The notes: generated from the letters alone by a model not told the origin. A DNA stretch of 64,000 nucleotides from Ga0077555 sp963746315 (GCA_963746315.1 CAVVAR010000012.1:1426001-1490000), one strand, 5' to 3'; positions 48,414-57,362 are shown, numbered from the stretch's first letter. Program-made: numbers and translations.

Positions 48414-50051
48414 CTACTTTTCGCCCGAGATGCGGTCGAACAGCGATGTCAGCGGTCGCGAGAGCACCACGACGAGCAGGATCACCAGGGCCGTCGCCCC
48501 GAGCACGCCGCCGAACACGCCGAGTTTCTCATTCATGGGGAGGTCGGCGGCGGCGATCAGGTTCATGCCGAGAAAGCCGGTCGCCACGGTGCCGATGAGA
48601 CCCAGGATGGTGACGGCCGTCAGCCGGTGCATCGAGCCCGTCTGCCTGCGCAGAATGTCGCTGTCGAGGTATTGCACGCTGTCGAAGATCTCGCTTCTGA
48701 GATCGCGGTAGGTCGGCTCGTTGTCGAGTTGCCGGCGCAGCATCCGAAACAGGTCGCGGGCCTGGTCCTGGTGCGAGACGTCGGCGATCCAGTAGCGCTG
48801 AGTGAAGCTCATGAAGGCTTCCTGCAGGCCGTAGACCTCGCTTCGGAAGCGCAGCGCCGAGGACTGGTTGCGCAACTCCAGGCGCTTGATGGCGGCGACC
48901 AGCCGGTCGGACAGCATCAGCAGCGCCGCCTTGTGGAAGTGCGCGATGAGAAACAGCAGATAATACTGGTGGCGGAACTGGCCGAGCAGCCCACGCTCGT
49001 TGTCCTCGACGATCGCCGGGTCGCCCTCGGCGAGCACGGTGAAGGCGTGGCCGCAGAGCAGGAAGCGCGTCGAGACGCCGCCGCTCTTCGGGGCCTCGTA
49101 GAAGAAGCGATCGTAGCAGTGCTTGGCCTCGAAGTCGGCGAGGAAGGCCTCGGAGTAGGGCAGCGGCCGGCCGGCGCCCGAGGCGAATGTCAGCCGGATA
49201 AAGTCCGAGCGCGTCAGCTCCGACATGTCGTTCAGCGTCAGGAAGGCCATCTGGGGCAGGCGGTAGTACTCGATCTGACGGAAGCGGAGCCGCCCCTTGC
49301 GCCCCGAGCCGAAGGCGACGATCGGCTCGAGCAGATATTCCCAGTGAGCGCCGAAGCACGGAGCCCGGGCTCGTCCGACGGCGCCGACGTAGCGGTCGCG
49401 GTTCTCGAAGTCGGAGTGCGCCAGCACATGGCCGCCGGCATCGAGCCATTCGACACTGTCCGGGCAATGCAGCGGCTCGCCGCTTTCGGTCCAGCCCGGA
49501 GGATAGGCGCGTCCGAAGCGATACATGATCTCCTGGGCGACGGTCAGCGGCACGTTGTCGATGGCGAGCTCGCAAGCCAGTACGACGACGTCGCAGTCGT
49601 GAAAAAAGTGCAGATCGACGTGGCTGAGCCGGGCGACGACCGGCTCGGCTCCGGGCGTCAAGCGCATGCGGACGGCGGTGACGTCCGTACGCCGGAAGAC
49701 GCGCAACGGCGCCTCGCCGGGCCTGAGCTCGCTCAAGGCGCCTTCGGTATCGCCATAGAGGAAGCGCTGGACGTGCGGCAGGAAGCCGACGAACTCGCGA
49801 TAGTGTCGCTCGTCGAGCGGGCGGTCGGGATTGCCGATCTCATCCTCGACGAGGTGCCAGTTGGGGCCGGCCGCTGCCTCGAACAGCGCCTCGGGCGTAC
49901 GGCGCCGGGCGGCACGCTCGTCGCGCTCGATCTCGAGCGGCCAGATGACGATCTGGCGGAAGTGGCGGACCAGAATGTCGCGCGTGCCGTCCGCGCTGTC
50001 GTGGCGCACGCCGCGAAGCGGCTCGGTCGCGGATCGGGCGTCGTCCAGCAT
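48414..50051 (-). CDS. CorA-like divalent-cation transporter family protein
   Basis: The 545-aa protein has a large soluble N-terminal part of about 470 residues. It ends in two membrane helices (TVATGFLGMNLIA and TALVILLVVVLS) with the CorA-type GMN motif at the end of the first. The N-terminal part is much longer than in E. coli CorA (316 aa in total). It is probably a Mg2+ or Co2+ channel, or a ZntB-like exporter. The start is the ATG at 50051 (MLDDARSATEPL). Confidence 0.75.
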   Translation of the reverse strand: MLDDARSATEPLRGVRHDSADGTRDILVRHFRQIVIWPLEIERDERAARRRTPEALFEAAAGPNWHLVEDEIGNPDRPLDERHYREFVGFLPHVQRFLYGDTEGALSELRPGEAPLRVFRRTDVTAVRMRLTPGAEPVVARLSHVDLHFFHDCDVVVLACELAIDNVPLTVAQEIMYRFGRAYPPGWTESGEPLHCPDSVEWLDAGGHVLAHSDFENRDRYVGAVGRARAPCFGAHWEYLLEPIVAFGSGRKGRLRFRQIEYYRLPQMAFLTLNDMSELTRSDFIRLTFASGAGRPLPYSEAFLADFEAKHCYDRFFYEAPKSGGVSTRFLLCGHAFTVLAEGDPAIVEDNERGLLGQFRHQYYLLFLIAHFHKAALLMLSDRLVAAIKRLELRNQSSALRFRSEVYGLQEAFMSFTQRYWIADVSHQDQARDLFRMLRRQLDNEPTYRDLRSEIFDSVQYLDSDILRRQTGSMHRLTAVTILGLIGTVATGFLGMNLIAAADLPMNEKLGVFGGVLGATALVILLVVVLSRPLTSLFDRISGEK

Positions 50052-50146
50052 CGTTGGGCTTCCCGGGTCTCGTGGCGAGCCCCGCGATATCGGCCGATCA
50101 CATGACAACCCCGTGACAATCCGGGCGCCGGTGCGACGGCTCAACG

Positions 50147-50172
50147 AAAAAGGGCCCTCGCGGGCCCTTTTT
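50147..50172. terminator. Strong intrinsic terminator after rpsI
   Basis: A perfect AAAAAGGGCCC / GGGCCCTTTTT stem with a TCGC loop lies 28 nt past the rpsI stop. The symmetrical A and T tracts let it work in both directions. Confidence 0.9.
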
Positions 50173-50200
50173 GCAAGCTGACAGTGGCAAGCGCCCAGGA

Positions 50201-50692
50201 TCAGCGCTTCGAGAACTGGAAGCTCCGGCGGGCTTTCATGCGGCCGTACTTCTTGCGCTCGACCACGCGGCTGTCGCGGGTCAGGAAGCCGCCCTTCTTG
50301 AGCACGCCGCGCAGCTCCGGCTCGTAGTAGGTGAGCGCCTTGGAGAGCCCGTGACGCACAGCGCCGGCCTGGCCCGAGAGCCCGCCACCGGCAACCGTCG
50401 CCGTGATGTCGAACTGGTCGAGGCGGTTCGAGATGACGAGCGGCTGCTTCAGGAGCATCTGCAGGACGGGGCGCGCGAAATAGGCGTCGAACGTCTTGCC
50501 GTTGACCGTGATCTTGCCGGCGCCCGGCTTCACCCAAACGCGGGCGACGGCGTTCTTGCGCTTGCCGGTGGCGTAGGCGCGGCCGTAGGTGTCGAGCTTC
50601 TGCTCGCGAAGCGGCGCCGTCGGCTCGGCGGTCGCGACGACCTCGCCCTGCAGCTCGCTCAGGTCGGAAAGAGTCTTGGGTTCGTTTGCCAT
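50201..50692 (-). CDS. rpsI: 30S ribosomal protein S9
   Basis: 163 aa with an N-terminal extension of about 35 residues before the S9 core (AYATGKRKNAVARVWVKPG, GGGLSGQAGAVRHGLSKAL). The invariant C-terminal tail is KKYGRMKARRSFQFSKR, which reaches the P-site tRNA. It follows rplM with an odd 34-nt overlap and ends at the terminator. Confidence 0.97.
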   Translation of the reverse strand: MANEPKTLSDLSELQGEVVATAEPTAPLREQKLDTYGRAYATGKRKNAVARVWVKPGAGKITVNGKTFDAYFARPVLQMLLKQPLVISNRLDQFDITATVAGGGLSGQAGAVRHGLSKALTYYEPELRGVLKKGGFLTRDSRVVERKKYGRMKARRSFQFSKR

Positions 50693-51159
50693 GGGTCTCG
50701 AACTCTCACGTTCTTGCGGTTCATCGCGGCGATGTCGATGGCCACGGGATTTTGCGCCTCATGCGGATGCGCGGCGCCCGCATACACCTTGAGGTTCCCC
50801 ATGATCTTGCGCTGCAGAGGGCCGCGGGCCAGCATGCGGCCGACGGCGAGCTCGATCACGCGCTCCGGGTGCTTGCCCTCGAGGATCTGCCGTGGCGTCC
50901 GGCTCTTGATGCCGCCGGGATGGCCGGTATGGCGATAGTACTTCTTGCCTTCGTACTTGTTGCCCGTGAACACCACCTTGTCGGCGTTGATGACGATGAC
51001 GTTGTCACCCATGTCCACATGCGGCGTGTAGGTCGCCTTGTGCTTGCCTTTGAGGCGCATGGCGATGAGGCTCGCGAGGCGGCCGACGACGAGACCTTTC
51101 GCGTCGATCAACACCCACTTCTTTTCCACCTCGCCGGGTTTGGCGGAGTAGGTCTTCAT
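50659..51159 (-). CDS. rplM: 50S ribosomal protein L13
   Basis: 166 aa from the ATG at 51159 (MKTYSAKPGEVEKKWVLID), after a GGAG site. Core motifs DGLVVGRLAS-like (AKGLVVGRLASLIA), DNVIVINADKVVFTG, YYRHTGHPGGIK and RMLARGPLQRKIMGNLKVYAG are present. The C-terminus after NRKNVR runs on for about 14 residues into the rpsI start region, giving an unusual 34-nt overlap. The true end may be nearer NRKN. Confidence 0.96.
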   Translation of the reverse strand: MKTYSAKPGEVEKKWVLIDAKGLVVGRLASLIAMRLKGKHKATYTPHVDMGDNVIVINADKVVFTGNKYEGKKYYRHTGHPGGIKSRTPRQILEGKHPERVIELAVGRMLARGPLQRKIMGNLKVYAGAAHPHEAQNPVAIDIAAMNRKNVRVRDPWQTNPRLFPT

Positions 51160-51343
51160 GAAGGGTATCTCCTGGAGGTGCGATCTCGTCCGCCCTTGGG
51201 AAGCGCGTCGGCTCGCAATCGGTCCCGCAAAGCGACGGGCGCTCAAGCCTATAGCGTGCACCGCCGGCACCGTCAATGCCATTAGCCTCGGCGAAGTTGG
51301 AAATATAAACATAAAAACAATAGGTTACGAGGGTGGTGTCATA

Positions 51344-51361
51344 ATACCCCATATGGGGTAT
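51344..51361. promoter_or_regulatory. 18-bp perfect palindrome upstream of rplM
   Basis: ATACCCCATATGGGGTAT lies in the 214-nt gap between the rplM start and the thioesterase stop, in an A/T-rich stretch. The ATACCCC...GGGGTAT form recalls CsoR/CstR-type repressor operators, but no such regulator is nearby. Confidence 0.4.
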
Positions 51362-51373
51362 CGTATTGCCACA

Positions 51374-51823
51374 TCATTTCGAGGTCGGTAGCGCGTAGGA
51401 GCCCGTCGCATGCGCGATCATCTCGTCGCGGCCGGCCGAGTAGACCGCGACCTCGGCGTAGGCCAGCCGCCGGCCGATGCGGATCACATTGACGTCGGCC
51501 ACGACGTCGACCGGATCCGGGCGTAACAGGAAGTTGATCGAGAGATTGCTGGTCACCGCCGCTACCGCCGCTGGACCGAGGGTCGCGATCAGCGCCACAT
51601 AGATCGCGAAATCGGCGAGGGTGAACATGGCTGGTCCGGACACTGTGCCGCCGGGCCGGAGATTGCGCGGATCGATGGCAAGGCGTACGCGTGCGCGGCG
51701 ATCGGCGACGGATTCGATCACCATTTGCCGTCCAGCAGCATGGATCTCCGGGAACGTCTCGTCGATCAGTCGCGAGACGGCCTCGGTGGTGAGAGGGGCT
51801 CGGGGCGTGGCTTCTCTGGACAT
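51374..51823 (-). CDS. PaaI-type acyl-CoA thioesterase
   Basis: The 149-aa hotdog-fold protein has NLRPGGTVSGPAMFTLADFA, which corresponds to the HGG-type active segment (here without the usual His), then TSNLSINFLLRP and HATGSYALP. It probably hydrolyses an acyl- or aryl-CoA. The missing active-site His is noted. It is divergent from the secreted-protein gene at 51912. Confidence 0.82.
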   Translation of the reverse strand: MSREATPRAPLTTEAVSRLIDETFPEIHAAGRQMVIESVADRRARVRLAIDPRNLRPGGTVSGPAMFTLADFAIYVALIATLGPAAVAAVTSNLSINFLLRPDPVDVVADVNVIRIGRRLAYAEVAVYSAGRDEMIAHATGSYALPTSK

Positions 51824-51911
51824 TCTTAATGGTGTCCCAGTTTTGCGCTCATGTCAGGTGGGCTCTATATCCTCGAAAAGAGGCCCGGTGAACATCCAGG
51901 AGATGGTTGCA

Positions 51912-52448
51912 ATGCGGCTCAACGGAATGAAACTGGCGGCTCTGGCAGCCGTGGTGGGATTGGGGCTCGTTCTGGCCGGACCGGTGTCCGCTCAGGCGCC
52001 TCAAGGTGACGAGCAGGCGTTCAAGCAGATCAAGCTGACGGACGCTCAGATCAAGGGGTTCATCGCAGCCCAGACCGATATGGCCGCGCTCGCTCAGAAT
52101 CAGGGCGGCCAGCCGACCGACAAGCCCGACCCGAAGATTCAGGCCGAGCTTGACGCGATCGCCAAGAAGCACGGCTTCCAGAGCTTCGTCGATTTCGACG
52201 ACGTCGCCTTCAACATCTCGATGGTGATGGGTGGCCTCGACGAGAAGGGCGAGTTCACCGATCCGATCGCCTCGATCAAGAAGGAGATCGCCGATATCAC
52301 GGCGGACAAGGAGATCCCCGAGAAGGACAAGAAGCAGATGCTCGAGGAGCTCAACGAGGCCTTGAAGAACACGCCGCCGCTGCAGTATCCCGAGAACGTC
52401 GGAGCGGTGAAGAAGCATCGCGCCGAGATCGAGAAGGTGCTGCAGTAG
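51912..52448 (+). CDS. Exported protein of unknown function
   Basis: 178 aa. The signal peptide is MKLAALAAVVGLGLVLAG then PVSAQA. The mature part is mostly helical and charged (QIKLTDAQIKGFIAAQTDM, DDVAFNISMVMGGLDEKG, PEKDKKQMLEELNEAL). A strong AGGAG lies 9-13 nt before the ATG at 51912; an earlier ATG at 51903 is too close to that site. No family recognised with confidence. It is probably periplasmic. Confidence 0.75.
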   Translation: MRLNGMKLAALAAVVGLGLVLAGPVSAQAPQGDEQAFKQIKLTDAQIKGFIAAQTDMAALAQNQGGQPTDKPDPKIQAELDAIAKKHGFQSFVDFDDVAFNISMVMGGLDEKGEFTDPIASIKKEIADITADKEIPEKDKKQMLEELNEALKNTPPLQYPENVGAVKKHRAEIEKVLQ

Positions 52449-52489
52449 CAGCCTCTGGTCCGGCGCACGGACACTGAGCGGGAGTGAGC

Positions 52490-53320
52490 ATGATGCAAGA
52501 CACAGTAGCGGCTCCCGCTGACTCCGCGACGTCGGAAGTGCTGCTGTCCGAGTTGCGCGGACGCGTCCTCGTGCTCACGCTCAACCGGCCGGCGCAGCGC
52601 AACTCGCTGTCCGAGGCCCTGATCGGCGCCCTGCAAGGGGCGATCGACAAGGCCTCGGCCGACCCTGCCGTCGCGGCCGTCGTGATCGCCTCGCAAGGCC
52701 CGGCCTTCTCATCGGGTCATGACCTCAAGGAGATGACGGCACGACGCGGCGACGACGACGGGGGGCGCGCCTACTTCGCCCGTCTCATGGATCTCTGCGC
52801 GCGCATGATGCTCTCGATCGTGCGCTCGCCGAAGCCGTTCATCGCCGCCGTCGAAGGTGTCGCGTCTGCGGCCGGTTGCCAGCTCGTCGCCACCTGCGAC
52901 CTCGCCGTCGCCGGCTCTGCGGCGCGCTTCACGACGCCCGGCGTCAACATCGGCCTATTCTGCTCGACGCCCATGGTCGCGCTCTCGCGCAACGTCTCGC
53001 GCAAGCGCGCCATGGAGATCCTCCTCCTCGGCGAGATGCTCGAGGCTCAGGACGCCGCCGACTACGGCCTCGTCAATCGCGTGGTGCCCGCCGGTCAGGC
53101 CCTCGACGCCGCGCTGGCGATGGCCGACATCATCGCCTCGAAATCGCCGGCCACCGTGGCCATCGGCAAGGAGACCTTCTACCGCCAGATCGATATGCCG
53201 GTGGAGCAGGCCTACGTCGAGGCCGCCTCCGTCATGGTGCGCAACATGATGCTGCGCGATGCGCAGGAAGGCATCGGCGCCTTCATCGAGAAGCGGCCGC
53301 CGGTCTGGAAAGGCTGCTGA
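52490..53320 (+). CDS. Enoyl-CoA hydratase/isomerase family protein
   Basis: The 276-aa crotonase-fold protein has the oxyanion segments FSSGHDLKEMTAR and SAAGCQLVATCDLAVA, then FTTPGVNIGLFCSTPM. The first catalytic Glu position reads Gly-Leu-Phe (no Glu) while the second segment keeps its glycines, so hydratase activity is uncertain; ECHDC3-like proteins share this look. The ATG at 52490 follows GGGAG. It is the first gene of a tight run with the VOC and CoA-binding genes (2 nt, then 4-nt overlap). Confidence 0.87.
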   Translation: MMQDTVAAPADSATSEVLLSELRGRVLVLTLNRPAQRNSLSEALIGALQGAIDKASADPAVAAVVIASQGPAFSSGHDLKEMTARRGDDDGGRAYFARLMDLCARMMLSIVRSPKPFIAAVEGVASAAGCQLVATCDLAVAGSAARFTTPGVNIGLFCSTPMVALSRNVSRKRAMEILLLGEMLEAQDAADYGLVNRVVPAGQALDAALAMADIIASKSPATVAIGKETFYRQIDMPVEQAYVEAASVMVRNMMLRDAQEGIGAFIEKRPPVWKGC

Positions 53321-53322
53321 GC

Positions 53323-53784
53323 ATGCCCACGCCGCGGATCAGCCTGATCACGCTCGGCGTCACGAACATGGACCGCGCCCGCCGCTTCTACGAGGCGCTC
53401 GGTTTCGTCGCCTCGGGCGCCAGCCAGCCGACCGTCACGTTCTTTCGCGCAGGCGCGGTGGCGCTGGGCCTCTTCGGTCGAAGCGATCTCGCAGCCGACG
53501 CCCACGTCGCCGAGCGGCCGACCGGCTTCGCCGCCGTCGCGCTCGCCTGGAACGTCGCCAGCGAGGCCGAGGTCGATGCCGCACTCGCTCGGGCCGCGGC
53601 CTGCGGCGCCATCATCCTGAAGCCGGCCGAGAAGGTCTTCTGGGGCGGCTACTCGGGCTATTTCGCCGATCTTGACGGGCACCTCTGGGAGGTCGCCCAC
53701 AATCCCTTCATGCCGCTCGATGCGGAGGGTCGGCTCGATCTGCCGGCACCCATCGCCGGCGACGACGACAAAGGCACGCCATGA
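53323..53784 (+). CDS. VOC-superfamily protein (glyoxalase-like)
   Basis: The 153-aa protein has ISLITLGVTNMDRARRFYE, AVALAWNVASEAEVDAAL, GGYSGYFADLDGHLWEVAHN and the final NPFMPLD, the standard single VOC module. Such proteins act as lyases, isomerases or dioxygenases or bind drugs. The start is 2 nt after the enoyl-CoA hydratase stop and the end overlaps the next gene (ATGA). Confidence 0.87.
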   Translation: MPTPRISLITLGVTNMDRARRFYEALGFVASGASQPTVTFFRAGAVALGLFGRSDLAADAHVAERPTGFAAVALAWNVASEAEVDAALARAAACGAIILKPAEKVFWGGYSGYFADLDGHLWEVAHNPFMPLDAEGRLDLPAPIAGDDDKGTP

Positions 53785-54317
53785 ACCACGACAGCTATGA
53801 CGACACCTACATCGCCGACATTCTCGGCCAGACGAAATCCATCGCCATGGTCGGTGCCTCCGCCAACATCAACCGTCCGAGCTTCTTCGCGCTGAAGTAC
53901 CTCGTCGGCAAGGGCTACGCCGTGCACCCGATCAATCCCGGCCTCGCCGGCAAGGAGATCGCCGGCCAGCGCGTCTACGCTTCCCTCGCCGAGGTGCCCG
54001 CGCCGGTCGACATGGTCGACATCTTCCGTAACTCGGAGGCAGCCCTCGAGGTGACGCGCGAGGCGATCGCATTGAAGGACCAGCTCGGCCTCAAGATCGT
54101 GTGGATGCAACTTTCCGTCCGCAACGAGACCGCCGCCGCCGAAGCCGAGGCGGCCGGCCTCAAGGTCGTCATGAACCGCTGCCCGAAGATCGAATACGGC
54201 CGCCTCTCCGGCGAGATCGGCTGGATGGGCGTCAACTCCGGCGTCATGTCCTCCAAACGCCCCCTCCTCGGCAAAGGCGTCCAAAGCCAGATGATCGGCG
54301 GCGTGCGGAGAGGGTGA
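53781..54317 (+). CDS. CoA-binding protein (YccU-like)
   Basis: This 178-aa Rossmann-fold protein of the succinyl-CoA-synthetase-alpha N-terminal type has SIAMVGASANINRPSFFALK, GYAVHPINPGLAGKEIAGQ, MVDIFRNSEAAL, KIVWMQLSVRNE and a final RCPKIEYGRL. The function of YccU/YneT proteins is not settled; they bind CoA. It is translationally coupled to the VOC gene. Confidence 0.88.
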   Translation: MNHDSYDDTYIADILGQTKSIAMVGASANINRPSFFALKYLVGKGYAVHPINPGLAGKEIAGQRVYASLAEVPAPVDMVDIFRNSEAALEVTREAIALKDQLGLKIVWMQLSVRNETAAAEAEAAGLKVVMNRCPKIEYGRLSGEIGWMGVNSGVMSSKRPLLGKGVQSQMIGGVRRG

Positions 54318-54426
54318 GGAGCGGCGGGCGGTCTGATGGGGCGGAGAGGGTGAGGGGGAGTGGCCACCGGCGGAAGTGGGCATCGGGTTGCGATGGGACA
54401 TACACCGCCGTCGCGACCTCGCACGT

Positions 54427-54480
54427 CCCCTCTCCCCGTCGCCCTGCACTTGCTACGGGGTGAGGGTCAGGGTGAGGGGC
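54427..54480. repeat. CCCTCTCCCC dispersed repeat, copy 1
   Basis: CCCCTCTCCCCGT, a short loop, then ACGGGGTGAGGGTCAGGGTG-type inverted arm. The 332-nt gap between the CoA-binding and DUF559 genes contains only this and copy 2. Confidence 0.7.
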
Positions 54481-54576
54481 GGCGCCGGGCACGGGCGCGG
54501 ATTTTCGTGGCGCGGGAAGTGAAGCGACTGACCCATCTCGAACATGGGCGGTTCTCCGTGCGAGCGGCGTTCTCGT

Positions 54577-54628
54577 CCCCTCTCCCCGTTACCTGCGCTT
54601 GAACGGGGAGAGGGTTAGGGTGAGGGGC
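54577..54628. repeat. CCCTCTCCCC dispersed repeat, copy 2
   Basis: CCCCTCTCCCCGTT, loop, then AACGGGGAGAGGGTTAGGGT. It lies just after the stop of the DUF559 gene. Confidence 0.75.
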
Positions 54629-54649
54629 GGTCGCTTACGCGTGGCAAGC

Positions 54650-55009
54650 TCACTGGTACGTCTCGATCAACGCCACCAGCGCCCCGATCACGCTATTGAT
54701 GTCGTCGTCGACGTCGGCATTCTGAACCCGCACGATGCGAAAGCCGAGCCGGAGAAGCTCCGTCTCGCGTGCTGCGTCGGCCACGACCTCGGCCTCGGTG
54801 CCGTGCGTGCCGCCGTCGACCTCGACGACGATCTTCCGCTCTCTGCAGAGGAAATCGACGAAGTACGGACCGATCGGTGCCTGGCGAACGAACTTGAGCC
54901 CCATCAGCCGGCGGTTGCGCAGCTCGGCCCAGAGCTTCTCCTCGGCCGATGTGGCGTTGGCGCGCAGCACGCGGGCGCGAATCGTTTTCCATGGCTCGGC
55001 GCGGCGCAT
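54650..55009 (-). CDS. DUF559 endonuclease-domain protein
   Basis: The 119-aa protein is of the DUF559 (very-short-patch-repair/PD-(D/E)xK-like) family. It opens with RARVLRANATSAEEKLW, continues RRLMGLKFVRQAPIGPYFVDF and carries the nuclease-like core IVVEVDGGTH (E-x-D type). The role is unknown. It is bracketed by repeats of one family in opposite orientation (54577 and 55058), as often seen for DUF559 genes. Confidence 0.87.
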   Translation of the reverse strand: MRRAEPWKTIRARVLRANATSAEEKLWAELRNRRLMGLKFVRQAPIGPYFVDFLCRERKIVVEVDGGTHGTEAEVVADAARETELLRLGFRIVRVQNADVDDDINSVIGALVALIETYQ

Positions 55010-55057
55010 GATCGGCACCGGATTGGCGAAATCTACAGCGGCCCGAACGTGTGGCCG

Positions 55058-55107
55058 CCCCTCACCCTAACCCTCTCCCCATCAAGTGCAACGATGGGGA
55101 GAGGGGA
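55058..55107. repeat. CCCTCTCCCC dispersed repeat, copy 3
   Basis: CCCCTCACCCTAACCCTCTC and on, loop ATCAAGTGCAACGAT, then GGGGAGAGGGG. Inverted relative to copy 2, on the other side of the DUF559 gene. The rest of the gap to 55276 holds only an imperfect hairpin near 55200-55230. Confidence 0.75.
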
Positions 55108-55276
55108 CGCGCGCGGCGCCGATGTCCACTCCTGGCCCATCACGACGCGTCTGCTTTGTGTGGTGCGAAACCGTGGCCGCCCTTCATCTCGAGCCTCTCA
55201 CCGTGCAAATGCAAAACACGGTGGGACGGGGGGCTCCGCGCTATCGATCCACGTCGTTCAGAGCGCCACTTACCCC

Positions 55277-56395
55277 CTACCCCATCACCTCCCTTTTCAC
55301 CCGCTCCGTATCCGCCCCCAACCGCGGCACTTCACGTGTCTCCCGCATGCCGCCGTCCCACAGCGCCGCCGGTCCCGGCATCCGCGTCGTGCCCTTGGCG
55401 AACGGCACGTCGATCATGCGCAGGTGCGGGTGATCGCGCAGCGCCGCCCAGTCCGAGACGCGCCCGAAGGCGATGTCGGCCGCATCGAGCCGCCGGATCG
55501 CCTCGGCCACGTCCTGGCTCGAGAACCACGCCTGGATCAGCTCGTCCGTCGCCGCCCGGTTGGCCACGCGATCCGAGTTCGAGGCAAAGCGCGGGTCCTT
55601 GGCCGCCTCCGCGTTGCCGATCACGTTGGTGCACAGCGCCCGCCACTCGCGCTCGTTCTGGATCGAGATCAGAACCGGCTGGCCGTCGCGCGTCGTGAAC
55701 ACGCCGTAAGGCGCGAGCGCGGTATGCCGGAGGCCGATACGCGGCTGCGGACGCCCGGCAATGCCCTGCATCAGCGGCACGCTCATGTACTCGGCCATCA
55801 CGTCGAACATCGAGATGCGGATATCGGCGCCCGTCCCCGTCGTGCCGCGCCGCACCAGCGCCTCCAGGATCGCCTCGTACGCCAAGTGCCCCGTGGTGAT
55901 GTCGACGATCGAGATGCCGACTCGCGATGGCTCCTCGGGGCTGCCCGTGACCGAGGCGAGGCCCAACTCGGCCTGGATCAGCATGTCGTAGGCCTTGCGC
56001 TGGGCATAAGGACCCTTGTCGCCGTAGCCCGAGATCGAGCAGGCGACGAGCTGCGGATGCCGCTCACAGAGCGTGGCGGGGTCGAGCCCGAGCTTCGCCA
56101 GTGCACCCGGCTTCAGGTTCTGCACCAGCACGTCGGCCTTGGCGACCAGGACCTCGAAGAAGGCGCGATCCTCCGGCTTCGCCAGATCGCAGACGACCAA
56201 CTCCTTGCCCCGGTTCAGCCAAACGAAGTAGATGCTCTCGCCGTCCAGCATGCGGTCGTAGGCGCGGGCGAAATCGCCTTCGGGCCGCTCCACCTTGACG
56301 ACACGGGCTCCGGCGTCGGCCAGCAGCCGGCCGCACATCGGCCCGGCGATCGCCTGCTCGACCGAAACAGCCATCAACCCTTCGAGCGGTCTCAT
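55277..56395 (-). CDS. CaiB/BaiF family CoA-transferase
   Basis: The 372-aa class III CoA-transferase opens with VSVEQAIAGPMCGRLLADAG and VVKVERPEGDFAR. Further marks are YFVWLNRGKELVVCDL, the GYGDKGPYAQRKAYDM segment and the catalytic Asp region. It exchanges CoA between acids without ATP. It is divergent from the SDR gene at 56533; the acids involved are not predictable. Confidence 0.9.
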   Translation of the reverse strand: MRPLEGLMAVSVEQAIAGPMCGRLLADAGARVVKVERPEGDFARAYDRMLDGESIYFVWLNRGKELVVCDLAKPEDRAFFEVLVAKADVLVQNLKPGALAKLGLDPATLCERHPQLVACSISGYGDKGPYAQRKAYDMLIQAELGLASVTGSPEEPSRVGISIVDITTGHLAYEAILEALVRRGTTGTGADIRISMFDVMAEYMSVPLMQGIAGRPQPRIGLRHTALAPYGVFTTRDGQPVLISIQNEREWRALCTNVIGNAEAAKDPRFASNSDRVANRAATDELIQAWFSSQDVAEAIRRLDAADIAFGRVSDWAALRDHPHLRMIDVPFAKGTTRMPGPAALWDGGMRETREVPRLGADTERVKREVMG

Positions 56396-56532
56396 CTTCG
56401 CGTTGCCTCTCCTTGTGATGTCCGGACAGGTGTGATCGGGTGCCGCGCGAACGTCAAGCTGGCTCGACCGCTCGAGCGTCCGGATGGGGACGCGGGCGAG
56501 CCGGGATCGTCATCAGCGAGTGAGAGCGCATC

Positions 56533-57264
56533 ATGGCACTACGTCTAGAGAGCTGCATCGTACTGGTGACCGGCGCTGCCGGAACGCTCGGCTCTGCCAT
56601 CTCCACGGCCATTGCGGCCGAGGGCGGGCTCGTGGTGCGCAGCGATCTTGCGGGCCGGCCGGGCATGGACGTGGCGCTCGACGTCACGCGCGAGGAGGAC
56701 TGGACCACTGCGATGGCCGAGGTATCTGCGCGGCACGGCCGGCTCGATGGCCTGGTCAACAACGCCGGCATCGTGTCGCTCGGCGACGTCGAGCAGACCA
56801 GCCTCGCCGAATGGCGCCGCGTCATGGCCGTCAACGCCGACGGTGTCTTTCTCGGGTGCAAGCACGCCATGCCCCTTCTGGCTCGCAGCACGCGTCCCTC
56901 GATCGTCAACCTCTCCTCGGTCTCGGGGCTCGTCGGCGGTGCCAATCTCGCGGCTTACAACGCTTCGAAAGGCGCCGTGCGCCTGCTCACCAAGTCCGTC
57001 GCCTTATCCGGCGCCCGCAAGACGCCACAGGTCCGCTGCAACTCGGTGCATCCGGCGTTCGTCGAAAGCGACATGGTCGACGGGCTCGCTGCCGGCACCC
57101 GCGACCCCGCCCGCTCCAAGGAGCGCATGGCCGGCGACATTCCGCTCGGCCGCATGGCCCGGCCAGCCGAGATCGCCGAGGCCGTGGTGTGGCTCCTCTC
57201 CGGCGCCTCGTCCTTCATGACCGGCTCCGAGCTGGTGCTCGACGGTGGCCTCGTCGCGCGGTGA
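56533..57264 (+). CDS. Short-chain dehydrogenase/reductase
   Basis: 243 aa. The nucleotide-binding motif is TGAAGTLG, followed by NNAGI, the catalytic Ser-Tyr-Lys in VNLSSVSG and AYNASKGAV, and the C-terminal GSELVLDGGLVAR. It is a classical NAD(P) SDR; the alcohol or ketone substrate is unknown. Confidence 0.92.
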   Translation: MALRLESCIVLVTGAAGTLGSAISTAIAAEGGLVVRSDLAGRPGMDVALDVTREEDWTTAMAEVSARHGRLDGLVNNAGIVSLGDVEQTSLAEWRRVMAVNADGVFLGCKHAMPLLARSTRPSIVNLSSVSGLVGGANLAAYNASKGAVRLLTKSVALSGARKTPQVRCNSVHPAFVESDMVDGLAAGTRDPARSKERMAGDIPLGRMARPAEIAEAVVWLLSGASSFMTGSELVLDGGLVAR

Positions 57265-57362
57265 GCCGCTGCGCATTTGACGTGGATCAAGGCTGCGCAC
57301 GCTCGGCTGCGAAACCTGCTTGGCATGAGCCCCGCGCGACGCGCCCAGCCAGGAAGATCGTC

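Noticed and set aside
53658..54449. A 263-codon minus-strand frame opposite the CoA-binding gene
   Set aside because: Antisense shadow, Asp/Val/His-rich and without motifs.
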